Below, piece by piece: positions 25,055 through 33,427 of a DNA stretch of 64,000 bases; position 1 is the stretch's first letter, and each line of letters starts with the position of its first letter. Source of the stretch: Sphingoaurantiacus capsulatus. GTDB taxonomy: Bacteria > Pseudomonadota > Alphaproteobacteria > Sphingomonadales > Sphingomonadaceae. A program made the translations under genes and the position numbers. The stretch covers positions 1 to 64,000 of the forward strand of contig NZ_JBHRXV010000009.1 in assembly GCF_042648405.1 (NCBI RefSeq). Direction: 5' to 3'. The notes beneath the pieces were generated by a model, which saw only the letters and a list, made by a program, of their open reading frames with translations, made no database searches and was not told the DNA's origin.

Positions 25055-25708
25055 TCAGTTGAGGCCGACGAGCCTCATGCAGGCGTGAACCACCTGGTCG
25101 ATCATCTGCTCTTTCGGGCGCCGGCTGGTCGGCCGGTAGAAATTGGGCAGCCACGACAGCAACCCGCCCATCCACACCGACATCGCCGGCGCGTCGTTGA
25201 GCGTGATCGCACCCTCCCGCTGGGCGCGCTCGACCAGCTTGGCGATGCGCGAATCGAACTCGTGCCGCAGCCGCAGAATCTGCTGCGCGCGGACGCGGTC
25301 GAGGTACATCATCTCGCGCTGGTAGACGACGATATACTCGTGCCGCTCGATGATGATCTCGGCGACGCGGGTCAGCGTCAGGCGCAGCTGCTCGACGGCG
25401 GTGGCCGCTTGGCCCTCCGCATCCTCGACCGCGGCGAGCGATTCACGGATGCCGATCTCGCAGATGGCGGCGAGGATGTCGCCCTTGTTGCGGAAATAGG
25501 AATAGAGGAACGGCTTGGTGACGTGCAGCCGCTCCGCCACCTGGTCGAGCGTGGTGCCGCCATAGCCATTGGTATGGAACAGCGCCGATGCTTCCTCGAG
25601 GATGCGGCCGCGCTTGTAGGCGGCGACCTCGGGCTTCAGCTTGCGCGAGGCGCGCGCCGGCGCTTCGTCGTTCGCCGGCTCGGCGGGACGGGCGGGGGCA
25701 GCGCTCAT
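25055..25708 (-). CDS. TetR family transcriptional regulator (module 2)
   Basis: A 217-residue regulator. After an Ala/Arg-rich lead the N-terminal helix-turn-helix is ILEEASALFHTNGYGGTT then LDQVAERLHVTKPFLYSYF, a standard TetR DNA-binding domain; the rest is a helical ligand domain. The start overlaps the alcohol dehydrogenase stop by four bases (ATGA), so the two are coupled. It is the only regulator in module 2 and is the candidate binder of the TACY-N4-AGTA sites at the three promoter regions, including its own. The inducer is likely a CoA ester or acid of the pathway, which is inference. Confidence 0.92.
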   Translation of the reverse strand: MSAAPARPAEPANDEAPARASRKLKPEVAAYKRGRILEEASALFHTNGYGGTTLDQVAERLHVTKPFLYSYFRNKGDILAAICEIGIRESLAAVEDAEGQAATAVEQLRLTLTRVAEIIIERHEYIVVYQREMMYLDRVRAQQILRLRHEFDSRIAKLVERAQREGAITLNDAPAMSVWMGGLLSWLPNFYRPTSRRPKEQMIDQVVHACMRLVGLN

Positions 25709-26874
25709 GCCGCCTTCCGCAGGATCTGCAGGATATCGTCGGCACTGCTCACCGGGCGCGGGTTGGTGCGGCCCCAGATGTCGAGCAGCGTGTAGTCGGC
25801 GATCTGCTGGAAGCGGTCTTCGCTCACTCCGACCTCCGACAGCGTCCGTGGCATTCCCAATCCCCGAATAAGCCGGTCGAGCGCCACCGAAGCGGACTCG
25901 CCGGGCGACCCCAGTCCGGCGCTGATCCGCGCCTGCCGGCTGGCGTCATGTTCCGCATTCCACGCGAGCACATACGGCGACATCACGCAAGACGTATAGC
26001 CGTGCGGCACGTCGCAGGTGCCGCCGAGAATATGGCCGATCGCGTGGCTGGCGCCCATCGGCACGCCGCCGATGATCGAGATCATCGACTGCCAGGCGCC
26101 GACCTGGCACTTCAACCGCGCGTCGAGATCGGACGGGTCCGCCTTCACGCGCGGCAGCCCCTCGACGAGCAGGCGCAGCGCGCTGTCCGCCATGCCGTCG
26201 GCGAAGTCGTTCGACTGCATCGAGGCGAGCGTCTCCACCGCATGGTCGACGGCGCGCACCCCGGTCGACAGCCATAGCCATTCGGGGGTGTGCCGCGTCA
26301 GCGCCGGGTCGAGCACCACGGCGACCGGCGCCATCGCGCGATGGTCATAGCCCTGCTTGTGCTGGACCCCCTCGTCTGTGGCGCCCGACAGCGTGTTGAA
26401 CTCACCGCCCGACAGTGTCGTCGGCACGCAGATTACACGAACCTCGGGGCCGGACTTCAGCGGGTTGATCACCTGCCCGTCAGGATCGACGTAGATGTGC
26501 AGCGGCTCGAAGCCTTCGACGCTGGTGACGCCATGCGCCAGCAGCAGCGCGACGATCTTGCCGGCGTCGGTGACCGAACCGCCGCCAACGGTGACGATCA
26601 GGTCCGCCTTCGCCTCGCGCGCGGCAAGGGTGGCGGTCAGCACGTCGGTGCGCGGCGCGTGCGGGCGCATCCCACTCCAGGTCGCGGCGTGGCGCCGGCC
26701 CAGCGCCGCCTCGATCGCCGCGATCTCGCCGGTATCGCGGCGCAGCGTGTCGCCGACGAGCAGGAACACGCGAACCGCGTCGCGCTCGGCGGCCAGTTCG
26801 GCGATAACCTCGGCGGCGGGGCGCCCCATGATGACCTTCTCGGTCGCGGTAAACGTCAATGCGCCCGAACGCAT
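25705..26874 (-). CDS. Iron-containing alcohol dehydrogenase family protein (maleylacetate reductase-like)
   Basis: A 389-residue group III (iron-type) dehydrogenase. Residues typical of the family are GGGSVTDAGKIVAL (NAD site) near 95-108, CVPTTLSGGEFN, the metal-site RAVDHAVETL and ASHAIGHILGGTCDVPHGYTS. It reduces or oxidises a short-chain alcohol/aldehyde or maleylacetate-type enol. ATG 26874 was chosen because GGGAGG is six bases upstream; a longer TTG start at 26880 is less likely. It is the first gene of a unit with TetR and probably the CoA ligase, and is divergent from the monooxygenase gene across a region with two operator-like sites. Confidence 0.87.
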   Translation of the reverse strand: MRSGALTFTATEKVIMGRPAAEVIAELAAERDAVRVFLLVGDTLRRDTGEIAAIEAALGRRHAATWSGMRPHAPRTDVLTATLAAREAKADLIVTVGGGSVTDAGKIVALLLAHGVTSVEGFEPLHIYVDPDGQVINPLKSGPEVRVICVPTTLSGGEFNTLSGATDEGVQHKQGYDHRAMAPVAVVLDPALTRHTPEWLWLSTGVRAVDHAVETLASMQSNDFADGMADSALRLLVEGLPRVKADPSDLDARLKCQVGAWQSMISIIGGVPMGASHAIGHILGGTCDVPHGYTSCVMSPYVLAWNAEHDASRQARISAGLGSPGESASVALDRLIRGLGMPRTLSEVGVSEDRFQQIADYTLLDIWGRTNPRPVSSADDILQILRKAA

Positions 26875-26933
26875 GATCAACCTCCCAGTGCCAGCGCTTC
26901 GTTGTTGCCGACAGCGTGGCAGAGGCGTACTGC

Positions 26934-26945
26934 TACTGTCCAGTA
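26934..26945. promoter_or_regulatory. Module 2 operator between alcohol dehydrogenase and monooxygenase genes
   Basis: TACTGTCCAGTA is an inverted TACT/AGTA repeat around four bases. It lies 60-71 bases before the dehydrogenase ATG and 88-99 before the monooxygenase ATG, so it could control both directions. Confidence 0.6.
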
Positions 26946-26951
26946 TATTTA

Positions 26952-26963
26952 TTGTGATCAGTA
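26952..26963. promoter_or_regulatory. Second, weaker module 2 operator-like half
   Basis: TTGTGATCAGTA keeps the AGTA arm with four bases before it and starts 18 bases after the site at 26934. Only one arm is good. Confidence 0.3.
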
Positions 26964-27032
26964 GTTAAATGCCGCTTGACCCAATATCTACCCACGAGTA
27001 GCCGTTAGCTTATGCGAGGGGATCAGCGCGAC

Positions 27033-28499
27033 ATGGTCGCGGGTACGACATTGGACGTGGCCGTCATCGGCGCCGGCTTCGCCGGCATCGCGATGGCGCA
27101 TGCGCTGGCGAAGCGCGGCGACCTGAGCTTCCGTATCCTGGAAAAGGCGACGCGTGCCGGGGGCACCTGGCGCGACAACACTTACCCCGGCTGCGCCTGC
27201 GATATCCCCGCGCACCTCTATTCGCTGTCGTTCGCGCCAAACCCCGACTGGTCGCGCATGTTCGCGTCGCAGGCGGAAATCCTCGACTATCTCGAGGAGG
27301 TGATCGATCGCTTCGGCCTCGGCAAGCATATCCGCTATGGCGCCGACGTCGCCGGCGCCGCCTGGGACGAGCGCGGCAAGATCTGGCGCGTGGCGCTGGC
27401 CGATGGCGAGGTGATCCACGCGCGCACGCTCGTCTCGGCGATCGGCGTGCTTCACCATCCGAACTATCCCGACATTCCCGGCCTGAAGGATTTCGGCGGC
27501 AAGCTGATCCACACCGCCGAATGGGATCATGGCTATGACGTCGCCGGCAAGGCGGTGGCGGTAATCGGCACCGGCGCCAGCGCGGTGCAGGTCGTCCCCG
27601 CCATCGTCGACAAGGTCGGCAAGCTCAGCGTCTTCCAGCGCACCGCCGCCTGGATCGCGCCGCGCTTCGACCGCGCCTTCGACGACGCTAAGCGCGCGCA
27701 GCTCCGCCGCAGCCGCCTCGCGCGCTGGTGGTTCCGCGCGCAGCTGTTCTGGGCGCACGAGAAGCGCGCCACCGGCTTCACCAAGGCCGATCCGGGCGCG
27801 CTCGCCAAGTCGGAGGCGATGTGCCGTGGCCTGCTCGATCGGCAGGTGAAGGATCCGGTGCTGCGGGCGAAACTGACCCCCAACTACAAGGTCGGCTGCA
27901 AGCGGCTGATCGTGGCGTCGGACTATTACCCGGCGCTGCAGAAACCCAATGTCGAGCTGGTGATCGACAGCATCGAACGCATCGACGCGACCGGCATCGT
28001 CACGCGTGATGGCGTGCATCACCCGGTCGATGCGATCGTGCTCGGCACCGGCTATGATGCGCAGAACCCGCATTCGCACCTGCCGATCCGCGGCATGGGC
28101 GGCCGCACCCTGCAGCAGGTGTGGGCGGCGGAGGGCAAGAACGCCCTGCTTGGCACGGCGGTGCTTGGCTTCCCCAATCTGTTCCTGATCACCGGCCCGC
28201 ACACCGGCGGCGGCCACAACTCGCAAGTCTTCATGATCGAGGCGCAGGTCCACTACATCATGCAGGCGCTGAAGCTGCTGCGCGGGGCCGACCGCATCGA
28301 GGTCCATTCGGTCGCCTTGCGCGCCTTCGCCGAGGACATGGACCGGCGGATGGAGAAGAGCGTCTGGAAGGGCGGCGGCTGCACCAGCTGGTTCCTCGAT
28401 CCCGAAACCGGCCGCAACACGCTGCTGTGGCCGAGCTATTCGACCGACTTCTGGCTGAAGACCCGCCGCCTCCGGCGCCGCGACTACCGGATCGACTGA
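27033..28499 (+). CDS. Flavin-containing Baeyer-Villiger-type monooxygenase
   Basis: A 488-residue class B flavoprotein monooxygenase. The FAD site is VIGAGFAGIAMA near residues 12-23, GGTWRDNTYPGCACD follows, the Baeyer-Villiger fingerprint appears as FGGKLIHTAEWDH, and the NADPH site is VIGTGASAVQVVP. It should insert oxygen next to a ketone or oxidise an aldehyde. A start at ATG 27012 is possible, but GAGGGG lies between the two ATG codons and supports 27033. It is followed after four bases by the racemase-like gene. With an esterase, a cyclase-type hydrolase and an alcohol dehydrogenase nearby, a ketone-to-lactone route fits. Confidence 0.9.
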   Translation: MVAGTTLDVAVIGAGFAGIAMAHALAKRGDLSFRILEKATRAGGTWRDNTYPGCACDIPAHLYSLSFAPNPDWSRMFASQAEILDYLEEVIDRFGLGKHIRYGADVAGAAWDERGKIWRVALADGEVIHARTLVSAIGVLHHPNYPDIPGLKDFGGKLIHTAEWDHGYDVAGKAVAVIGTGASAVQVVPAIVDKVGKLSVFQRTAAWIAPRFDRAFDDAKRAQLRRSRLARWWFRAQLFWAHEKRATGFTKADPGALAKSEAMCRGLLDRQVKDPVLRAKLTPNYKVGCKRLIVASDYYPALQKPNVELVIDSIERIDATGIVTRDGVHHPVDAIVLGTGYDAQNPHSHLPIRGMGGRTLQQVWAAEGKNALLGTAVLGFPNLFLITGPHTGGGHNSQVFMIEAQVHYIMQALKLLRGADRIEVHSVALRAFAEDMDRRMEKSVWKGGGCTSWFLDPETGRNTLLWPSYSTDFWLKTRRLRRRDYRID

Positions 28500-28503
28500 T
28501 CGC

Positions 28504-29607
28504 ATGAACGACAACCATTCGCCGGCGGGACCGCTGGTCGGCGTCCGCGTGCTCGAACTCGCCGGGCTCGGCCCGACCCCCTTTGCGGCGATGATGCTCG
28601 CCGACCTCGGCGCCTCGGTGCTGCGCATCGACCGCACCGGCGGGCCGGCGGTGTCGGCGGGCGATTCGCGCCTCGACACGTTGAACCGCAGCCGGCCGTC
28701 GCTGGCGCTCGATCTCAAGTCGCCCGAGGCGATGGCGACGATCGCCGCGCTGGTCGCCAGGGCCGATGTGCTGATCGAAGGCTACCGCCCCGGCGTCGCC
28801 GAGCGGCTGGGCCTCGGCCCCGACGCGCTGCACGCGATCAATCAGCGCCTCGTCTACGCGCGGATGACCGGCTGGGGACAGACAGGGCCGCTGGCGCTGA
28901 AGGCCGGGCACGACATCAACTATCTCGCGCTGACCGGCGGCCTGCACATGATCGGCCCCGGCGACCGGCCGCCCCCGCCGCCGCTCAACCTCGTCGGCGA
29001 TTTCGGCGGCGGCGGCATGTTCGCCGTCACCGGCATCCTCGCCGCGCTGGTCGAGCGCGCGACCTCGGGGAAGGGCCAGGTGATCGACTGCGCGATGGTC
29101 GACGGCGCGACCACCCTGCTGGCGCAGGCCTATGCGTGGCGCGACATGAATTTCTGGACCGACGATCGCGGCGAAAACCTGCTCGACGGCGGCGCCTATT
29201 TCTATCGATGTTACGAGACCGCGGACGGCGGCTATCTGGCGGTCGGTGCCATCGAGCCACAGTTCCACAGCGCCTTCATTGAGGGCCTTGGCCTCGACCC
29301 GGCCGACTTCGACGGCCAGATGGACCGCCGCCACTGGGCGGCGCGCGCTGCACGCATCGCCGAGGTCGTGCGTAGCCGCACGCGCGATGACTGGGTGGCG
29401 GCGTTCGATCCGTTCGACGCCTGCGTGTCGCCGGTACTGACGCCCGCCGAGGCGCCGGCCTATCACGCCAACGCCGCGCGCGATGTGTTCATCGGCGGCG
29501 CGCCGGCCGCCGCGCCGCGCTTCGACCGGACGCCGGGTCGCACCGGCAAGCCGACGCTCTCCGGCGAAGGCGGAGCCAACGCGCTCGGCGAATGGGGCGT
29601 CGACTGA
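28504..29607 (+). CDS. Family III CoA-transferase, alpha-methylacyl-CoA racemase-like
   Basis: A 367-residue CoA-transferase III/racemase. The racemase catalytic pair is present: His136 in AGHDINYLALTGG and Asp166 in LNLVGDFGGGG, matching the His/Asp pair of mycobacterial methylacyl-CoA racemase. It should flip the stereocentre of a 2-methyl-branched acyl-CoA so that beta-oxidation can proceed. This points to a branched, terpenoid-like or sterol-side-chain-like substrate for module 2. It follows the monooxygenase gene by four bases on the same strand. Just after its stop an IS relic begins. Confidence 0.88.
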   Translation: MNDNHSPAGPLVGVRVLELAGLGPTPFAAMMLADLGASVLRIDRTGGPAVSAGDSRLDTLNRSRPSLALDLKSPEAMATIAALVARADVLIEGYRPGVAERLGLGPDALHAINQRLVYARMTGWGQTGPLALKAGHDINYLALTGGLHMIGPGDRPPPPPLNLVGDFGGGGMFAVTGILAALVERATSGKGQVIDCAMVDGATTLLAQAYAWRDMNFWTDDRGENLLDGGAYFYRCYETADGGYLAVGAIEPQFHSAFIEGLGLDPADFDGQMDRRHWAARAARIAEVVRSRTRDDWVAAFDPFDACVSPVLTPAEAPAYHANAARDVFIGGAPAAAPRFDRTPGRTGKPTLSGEGGANALGEWGVD

Positions 29608-29646
29608 GGCGAAAATCAAAGGGCAGGCAGGTGCACATGTTCGGAT

Positions 29647-29979
29647 GGCACTGTCAGACTTGTGTGGCATGCTGTGGTCGACGCCGGAAGAGCAGCCGCG
29701 GCAGAGCCAAGCCACCCAGCCCGTTTCGCTGTTTCAATTCCTCGCCCGAAGTCATCCGCCTCGGGTGATGATGTATGTGAAATACCCGCTGTTGCTGCGC
29801 AACGTTGAGGATCTTCTTCACGAGCGCGGTATCGATATCTGCCATGAGACGGTTCGCTTCTGGCGGAACCGCTTCGGCCCGATGTTTGCCGCCGAGATAC
29901 TGAAGGCTTGGAAATTTCTTCTACACTAGCGACGAAGTTCACGCCCAAAAGTCAATTGTAGCTTTAACCTGACAGCACC
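29647..29979 (+). mobile_element. IS6-type element relic with truncated transposase
   Basis: Ends are GGCACTGTCAG (29647-29657) and CTGACAGCACC (29969-29979), the same pair as at 15507-15754. Between them one open frame (to 29929) carries the N-terminal part of an IS6-family transposase, with HPPRVMMYVKYPLLLRNVED and GIDICHETVRFWRNRFGPMF. It breaks off before the DDE catalytic core. The relic is therefore dead. It separates module 2 from module 3. Confidence 0.75.
29695..29929 (+). pseudogene. IS6-family transposase, N-terminal fragment
   Basis: About 78 residues of transposase remain. They include the conserved helix-turn-helix segment LLLRNVEDLLHERGIDICHE and FWRNRFGPMFAAEI, then a non-matching tail (LKAWKFLLH) and a stop. 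The catalytic Asp-Asp-Glu residues are missing. The start of homology is judged by eye. Confidence 0.7.
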
Positions 29980-30081
29980 CGGTTTAAGCGGCACTCATTA
30001 TGTTGAATTTATGCCTGACAACTCCGATCCCAATATATGCTGGCCATCCGCTGACTAGTGGGCTGCGGCGAGGTTAACTTT
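29980..30081. repeat. Seam sequences: CACTCATTATGTT and AGGTTAACTTTTCAA repeats
   Basis: CACTCATTATGTT at 29992-30004 repeats the copy at 18338-18350. AGGTTAACTTTTCAA at 30071-30085 repeats the copy at 48785-48799 in the same direction, which is part of an IS6-type end there. No gene is seen between 29608 and 30081 apart from the transposase fragment. Confidence 0.6.
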
Positions 30082-31416
30082 TCAACGTGCAGTCATTGCA
30101 TTTCGCAGGTGCGGACGGCCCCACGCGAGCACGATTGCCGCGAGCAGCGTGGCGCTGCAGCCGACGATCGCCAGCGACGCGCCGACCTGGTCGGCATCAG
30201 CGAAATAATAATCGGTCACGAGCGCCACCAGCGTCGCTCCGACGGCGAGGCCAATCACGTTCAGCAGGAAGATATAGACCGACGAGACCTGCGCGCGCAG
30301 CCGGTTGGGGGTGAGCGAGGCAATGGCAGCCGGCGCGATACCGAAGGGCAAGCAAACGAAGAAGGTCGAGGCGGCGATTGCGACCATCAGCAGCGGCACC
30401 GACTCGATGAAGGGCAACACCGCCATCGACGGCAGGAGGCCGGCGGCGCTGAACAGCGCCGCCACCAGCGCCGCATCGTTCACGCCGCGGCGCAACAGCC
30501 GTGCTGCTACCGCGCCACCGCTGATCACGCCGAGCGTAGAGAAAATGCAGAATACCGCGCCGTAGCTGAAGCCGGCCTGTGCCGGGGTCAGTCCATGCGT
30601 GCGGATGAGGAAGGACGGCAGCCAGGCGAGGCTTGAATAGCCGACCATGCAGAGCAGCGAAAAGCCGACGAAGATCGAGCCGAGGCAGGCGCGGCGCGAG
30701 CGGACGAAGGCCAGCGTTTCGGCAAGCGTTGGCGCGGTGCCGTCCGCAAGGCGGGCGCCATCGTAGCGAACCGGCTCGCGAATGGTGAACAGCAAGGGCG
30801 CCAGCAGCAGGCCGGGGATTCCCACGAGCAGGAAGACGCTCTGCCACGGCGCGAGACCGATCGCCGCGACGATGTCGAGCGATTGGGCGGCGGCGACCGC
30901 AGCGCCGCCGACCATCATCGCGAGGCCGGCCCCGAAGAAACCGCCCGCCTGGAAGAAGCTCGTTGCCCGGCCGAGGTCCTCCTTGCCGAAATAGTCGCTG
31001 AACATCGAATAGGCGGCGGGGACCAGCGCTGCCTCGCCGGCGCCGACGCCCATGCGATAGAGGAAGAGCAGCAGGAAGGTCGGCGCCAAGCCGCACATCG
31101 CAGTCATCAGCGACCAGAAGACCACCCCGACGACGATGATATTGCGGCGGTGCGAACGGTCGGCGAGCCAAGCGATAGGCACGCCGAGTGTACTGTAGAA
31201 GAATACGAAGGACAGGCCCTGCAGCAGGCTGATCTGCGTGTCGCTGAGCCCGTAATGCGCCCGGATCGGATCGACGAGCAGGTTCAATATCTGCCTGTCG
31301 ACGAACGACAAAATGTAGAAGAGCGTCAGTACCGCGACGACGTACCAGGCATAACCGCCGCCACGCGTCGCCGCGCTGCCGACATCCGCATCGAGTCGCG
31401 GGCTGGCTTGGTTCAT
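30082..31416 (-). CDS. MFS transporter, spinster-like (module 3)
   Basis: A 444-residue 12-helix carrier. The N-terminal LTLFYILSFVDRQILNLLVD and GVPIAWLADRSHRRN are typical of the spinster-like MFS group common in sphingomonads and found with aromatic-degradation genes. It should import the substrate or an aromatic acid at the inner membrane. Its start overlaps the stop of the amidohydrolase gene by four bases, making it the last gene of a minus-strand unit that may begin at 39388. The 3' end reaches the seam repeat at 30071-30085, so the relic lies directly behind it. Confidence 0.9.
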   Translation of the reverse strand: MNQASPRLDADVGSAATRGGGYAWYVVAVLTLFYILSFVDRQILNLLVDPIRAHYGLSDTQISLLQGLSFVFFYSTLGVPIAWLADRSHRRNIIVVGVVFWSLMTAMCGLAPTFLLLFLYRMGVGAGEAALVPAAYSMFSDYFGKEDLGRATSFFQAGGFFGAGLAMMVGGAAVAAAQSLDIVAAIGLAPWQSVFLLVGIPGLLLAPLLFTIREPVRYDGARLADGTAPTLAETLAFVRSRRACLGSIFVGFSLLCMVGYSSLAWLPSFLIRTHGLTPAQAGFSYGAVFCIFSTLGVISGGAVAARLLRRGVNDAALVAALFSAAGLLPSMAVLPFIESVPLLMVAIAASTFFVCLPFGIAPAAIASLTPNRLRAQVSSVYIFLLNVIGLAVGATLVALVTDYYFADADQVGASLAIVGCSATLLAAIVLAWGRPHLRNAMTAR

Positions 31417-32405
31417 GTCGTCATCCCCAGGAAGCGGCGGGCATTGCCGGCCAGGATAGCGGTCAGGTCGGCGGGCGAAAGACCGAGTGCATCGAGCCGG
31501 TCACCCGGCCGCGGCTGACGGATCTCGAAGGGCTCGTCGCTGCCGATGCACAGCGAGCCGACGCCGAGCAGGTCGACGAGCATGCGAAGCAGCGGCGGCT
31601 CGTAGACCAGCGTGTCGAAGAAGAGGCCGCGCGCGAGCTCGATCGGCGAGGCGCCGAACAGCGCGGCGGTGCGGGCGTTGCGCTCCCACGCCACCTGCAG
31701 GCGCGGCAGGATCGTCGCGAAGCTGCCGCCGCCATGCGCGAACGCCACGCGCAGCCCGGGAACCTGCGCGCGGATGGCGTAGCCCAGAAAGGCGGTGACG
31801 CAGCGCCCCTGATCGACCGGATAGTCGATCAGATTGACGGCAAGTTCGGGCGGCAGACCGCAGGACGGCGCGGCGACGCCGGTGCGCACGGGGTGGACGA
31901 ACAGCGCGAGATCGAGCGCCTGCAGCGCCTCGAACAGCGGCAGGAAGCGCGGGCTGCCGAGCGGATCGCCGCCGATGAAGGCGCCTGCCTCGATGCCGGC
32001 GAGCCCGAGGTCGTGTTTCAGGCGCGGCAGCTCGGCGATCGCCAGATCAACGTCCTGCAGCGGCACGGTGCCGAGGCCGACGAAGCGCGCGGGGGCGCGG
32101 CGCACCATCGCGGCGATGGCGGTGTTGACGGCGCGCGCCAGCGACAGCCCGTCGTCAGCGCCGAGTGCATAGCCGAGCAGGTCAGGCATCGGCGACAGCA
32201 CATGGATATCGGCGCCCTCGACGTCCATTGCCGCGAGCCGCGTGTCGACGTCCCAGCTACGCGCGTCGAGCTGCCGCACGTCCTTGCCGCCGATCGCCAG
32301 CATCGCGCCGCTGCCGCCGTGGCGCATGCAGGGCCAGCCGCCGCAGCCGGCGTGCGGCGGCTGCGGGAAATGTTCGGGCACCACATGCGTGTGGATGTCG
32401 ATCAT
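31413..32405 (-). CDS. Amidohydrolase-2 (ACMSD-type) family protein (module 3)
   Basis: A 330-residue TIM-barrel enzyme beginning MIDIHTHVVPEHF, the H-x-H metal motif of the ACMSD branch. The region LFVHPV gives a further metal histidine and LCIGSDEPFE the catalytic aspartate. ACMSD-type enzymes decarboxylate semialdehyde products of extradiol ring cleavage. The gene overlaps the extradiol dioxygenase gene before it and the MFS gene after it, each by four bases, so the three are tightly coupled. Decarboxylation or hydrolysis of a ring-cleavage product is the likely role. Confidence 0.88.
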   Translation of the reverse strand: MIDIHTHVVPEHFPQPPHAGCGGWPCMRHGGSGAMLAIGGKDVRQLDARSWDVDTRLAAMDVEGADIHVLSPMPDLLGYALGADDGLSLARAVNTAIAAMVRRAPARFVGLGTVPLQDVDLAIAELPRLKHDLGLAGIEAGAFIGGDPLGSPRFLPLFEALQALDLALFVHPVRTGVAAPSCGLPPELAVNLIDYPVDQGRCVTAFLGYAIRAQVPGLRVAFAHGGGSFATILPRLQVAWERNARTAALFGASPIELARGLFFDTLVYEPPLLRMLVDLLGVGSLCIGSDEPFEIRQPRPGDRLDALGLSPADLTAILAGNARRFLGMTT

Positions 32406-33322
32406 GCGCCGGGCCGGTCACCTCCGCGGTCGATCGCGCCGGTGCGGCCGAAGCGCGGATCGGGCCGGCCGCCCCAGAGGTCGATGGTCTTGAGGCTCGG
32501 CTCGAGCCGCCGCGCGTCGCGCGCCGCGACCTCGGGGAACTCCTCCATCCCCGCCGAATATTCGAAGGTCATGCCGTCGGGGTCGAGGAAGTAGAGGAAG
32601 ATGCTTCCCGACGGGAAGTGCTTGCCGGGGCCGAAGACGATCGGCGTGCCGCTGTCGTTGAGGCGGTTCACCGCGGTGCCAATGGTGTCCATGCCGTCGA
32701 CCATGAAGTTGACGTGCTGGAGATGGTCGTCGCTGCCGCGCTGGATGGCGAAGCTGTGGTGCAGCGGATTGGGGAAGGCGCGGAGGAAGGCGACGCCGTC
32801 GCCGGCATAGTCGGAGACGAGGAAGCCCATCGTGCCGGTGAGTTCGGCGAGGCATTCGTCGAAGTGCTCGACGGTGAACACGACATGCCCGAGGCGGTCG
32901 ATCCCAGCGAGGTCGGAGCGGAAGGGTTCGACGGGACGGCTCATTCCCGTAAAATATTCGAAGGCGATGCCGGTCGCCCGCTGACGGATGCGGAAGGCGC
33001 GACCGAGGCGGAGCGCGCGTGCTTCGGCAGCGTCGATCCACGCCGGCTGATAGCCTTGCACCGCATAGTGCGCGAAAGCGGCGTCGAGCTGGCGGTCGTC
33101 TTCGACCTCCCAGGCGACACGCTGCAGGCCGGGTACGGGGCCCTCGACGAGCAGCAGTTGATAGTCGCGATCGCCGCAGCGCAAGAATTGCGCACCATCT
33201 GTTTGCCCGCGATCCTCGAGCCCGACGACGTCGAGGTGAAACTTGAGCGATGCGGCCAGATCGGAAACGGTGAGCGCGAGATAGCCGAGCTCGCGGTGAC
33301 GGAACGGAAACGACTGCGGCAT
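32402..33322 (-). CDS. VOC-family extradiol dioxygenase
   Basis: A 306-residue protein with two vicinal-oxygen-chelate domains, the layout of type I extradiol (catechol 2,3-dioxygenase-like) enzymes. The N-terminal half starts FRHRELGYLALTVSD. The catalytic half has the metal ligands in IDRLGHVVFTV, NPLHHSFAIQ and PDGMTFEYS. It should cleave a catechol-type ring next to the hydroxyl groups with Fe(II). ATG 33322 was chosen because GAGGGGG is just upstream; the longer frame adds an Arg-rich lead. It is 105 bases after the reductase gene and overlaps the amidohydrolase gene. Confidence 0.88.
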   Translation of the reverse strand: MPQSFPFRHRELGYLALTVSDLAASLKFHLDVVGLEDRGQTDGAQFLRCGDRDYQLLLVEGPVPGLQRVAWEVEDDRQLDAAFAHYAVQGYQPAWIDAAEARALRLGRAFRIRQRATGIAFEYFTGMSRPVEPFRSDLAGIDRLGHVVFTVEHFDECLAELTGTMGFLVSDYAGDGVAFLRAFPNPLHHSFAIQRGSDDHLQHVNFMVDGMDTIGTAVNRLNDSGTPIVFGPGKHFPSGSIFLYFLDPDGMTFEYSAGMEEFPEVAARDARRLEPSLKTIDLWGGRPDPRFGRTGAIDRGGDRPGA

Positions 33323-33427
33323 GGCCCCCTCGGCAAGCGACGATCCCGCTAGGAAGCGCGGACCACGCCGCCGCGGCAACCGGGGCGCCGCAACGATGTG
33401 TCCATCAGCGCAGCCAAGCGACGCGGC

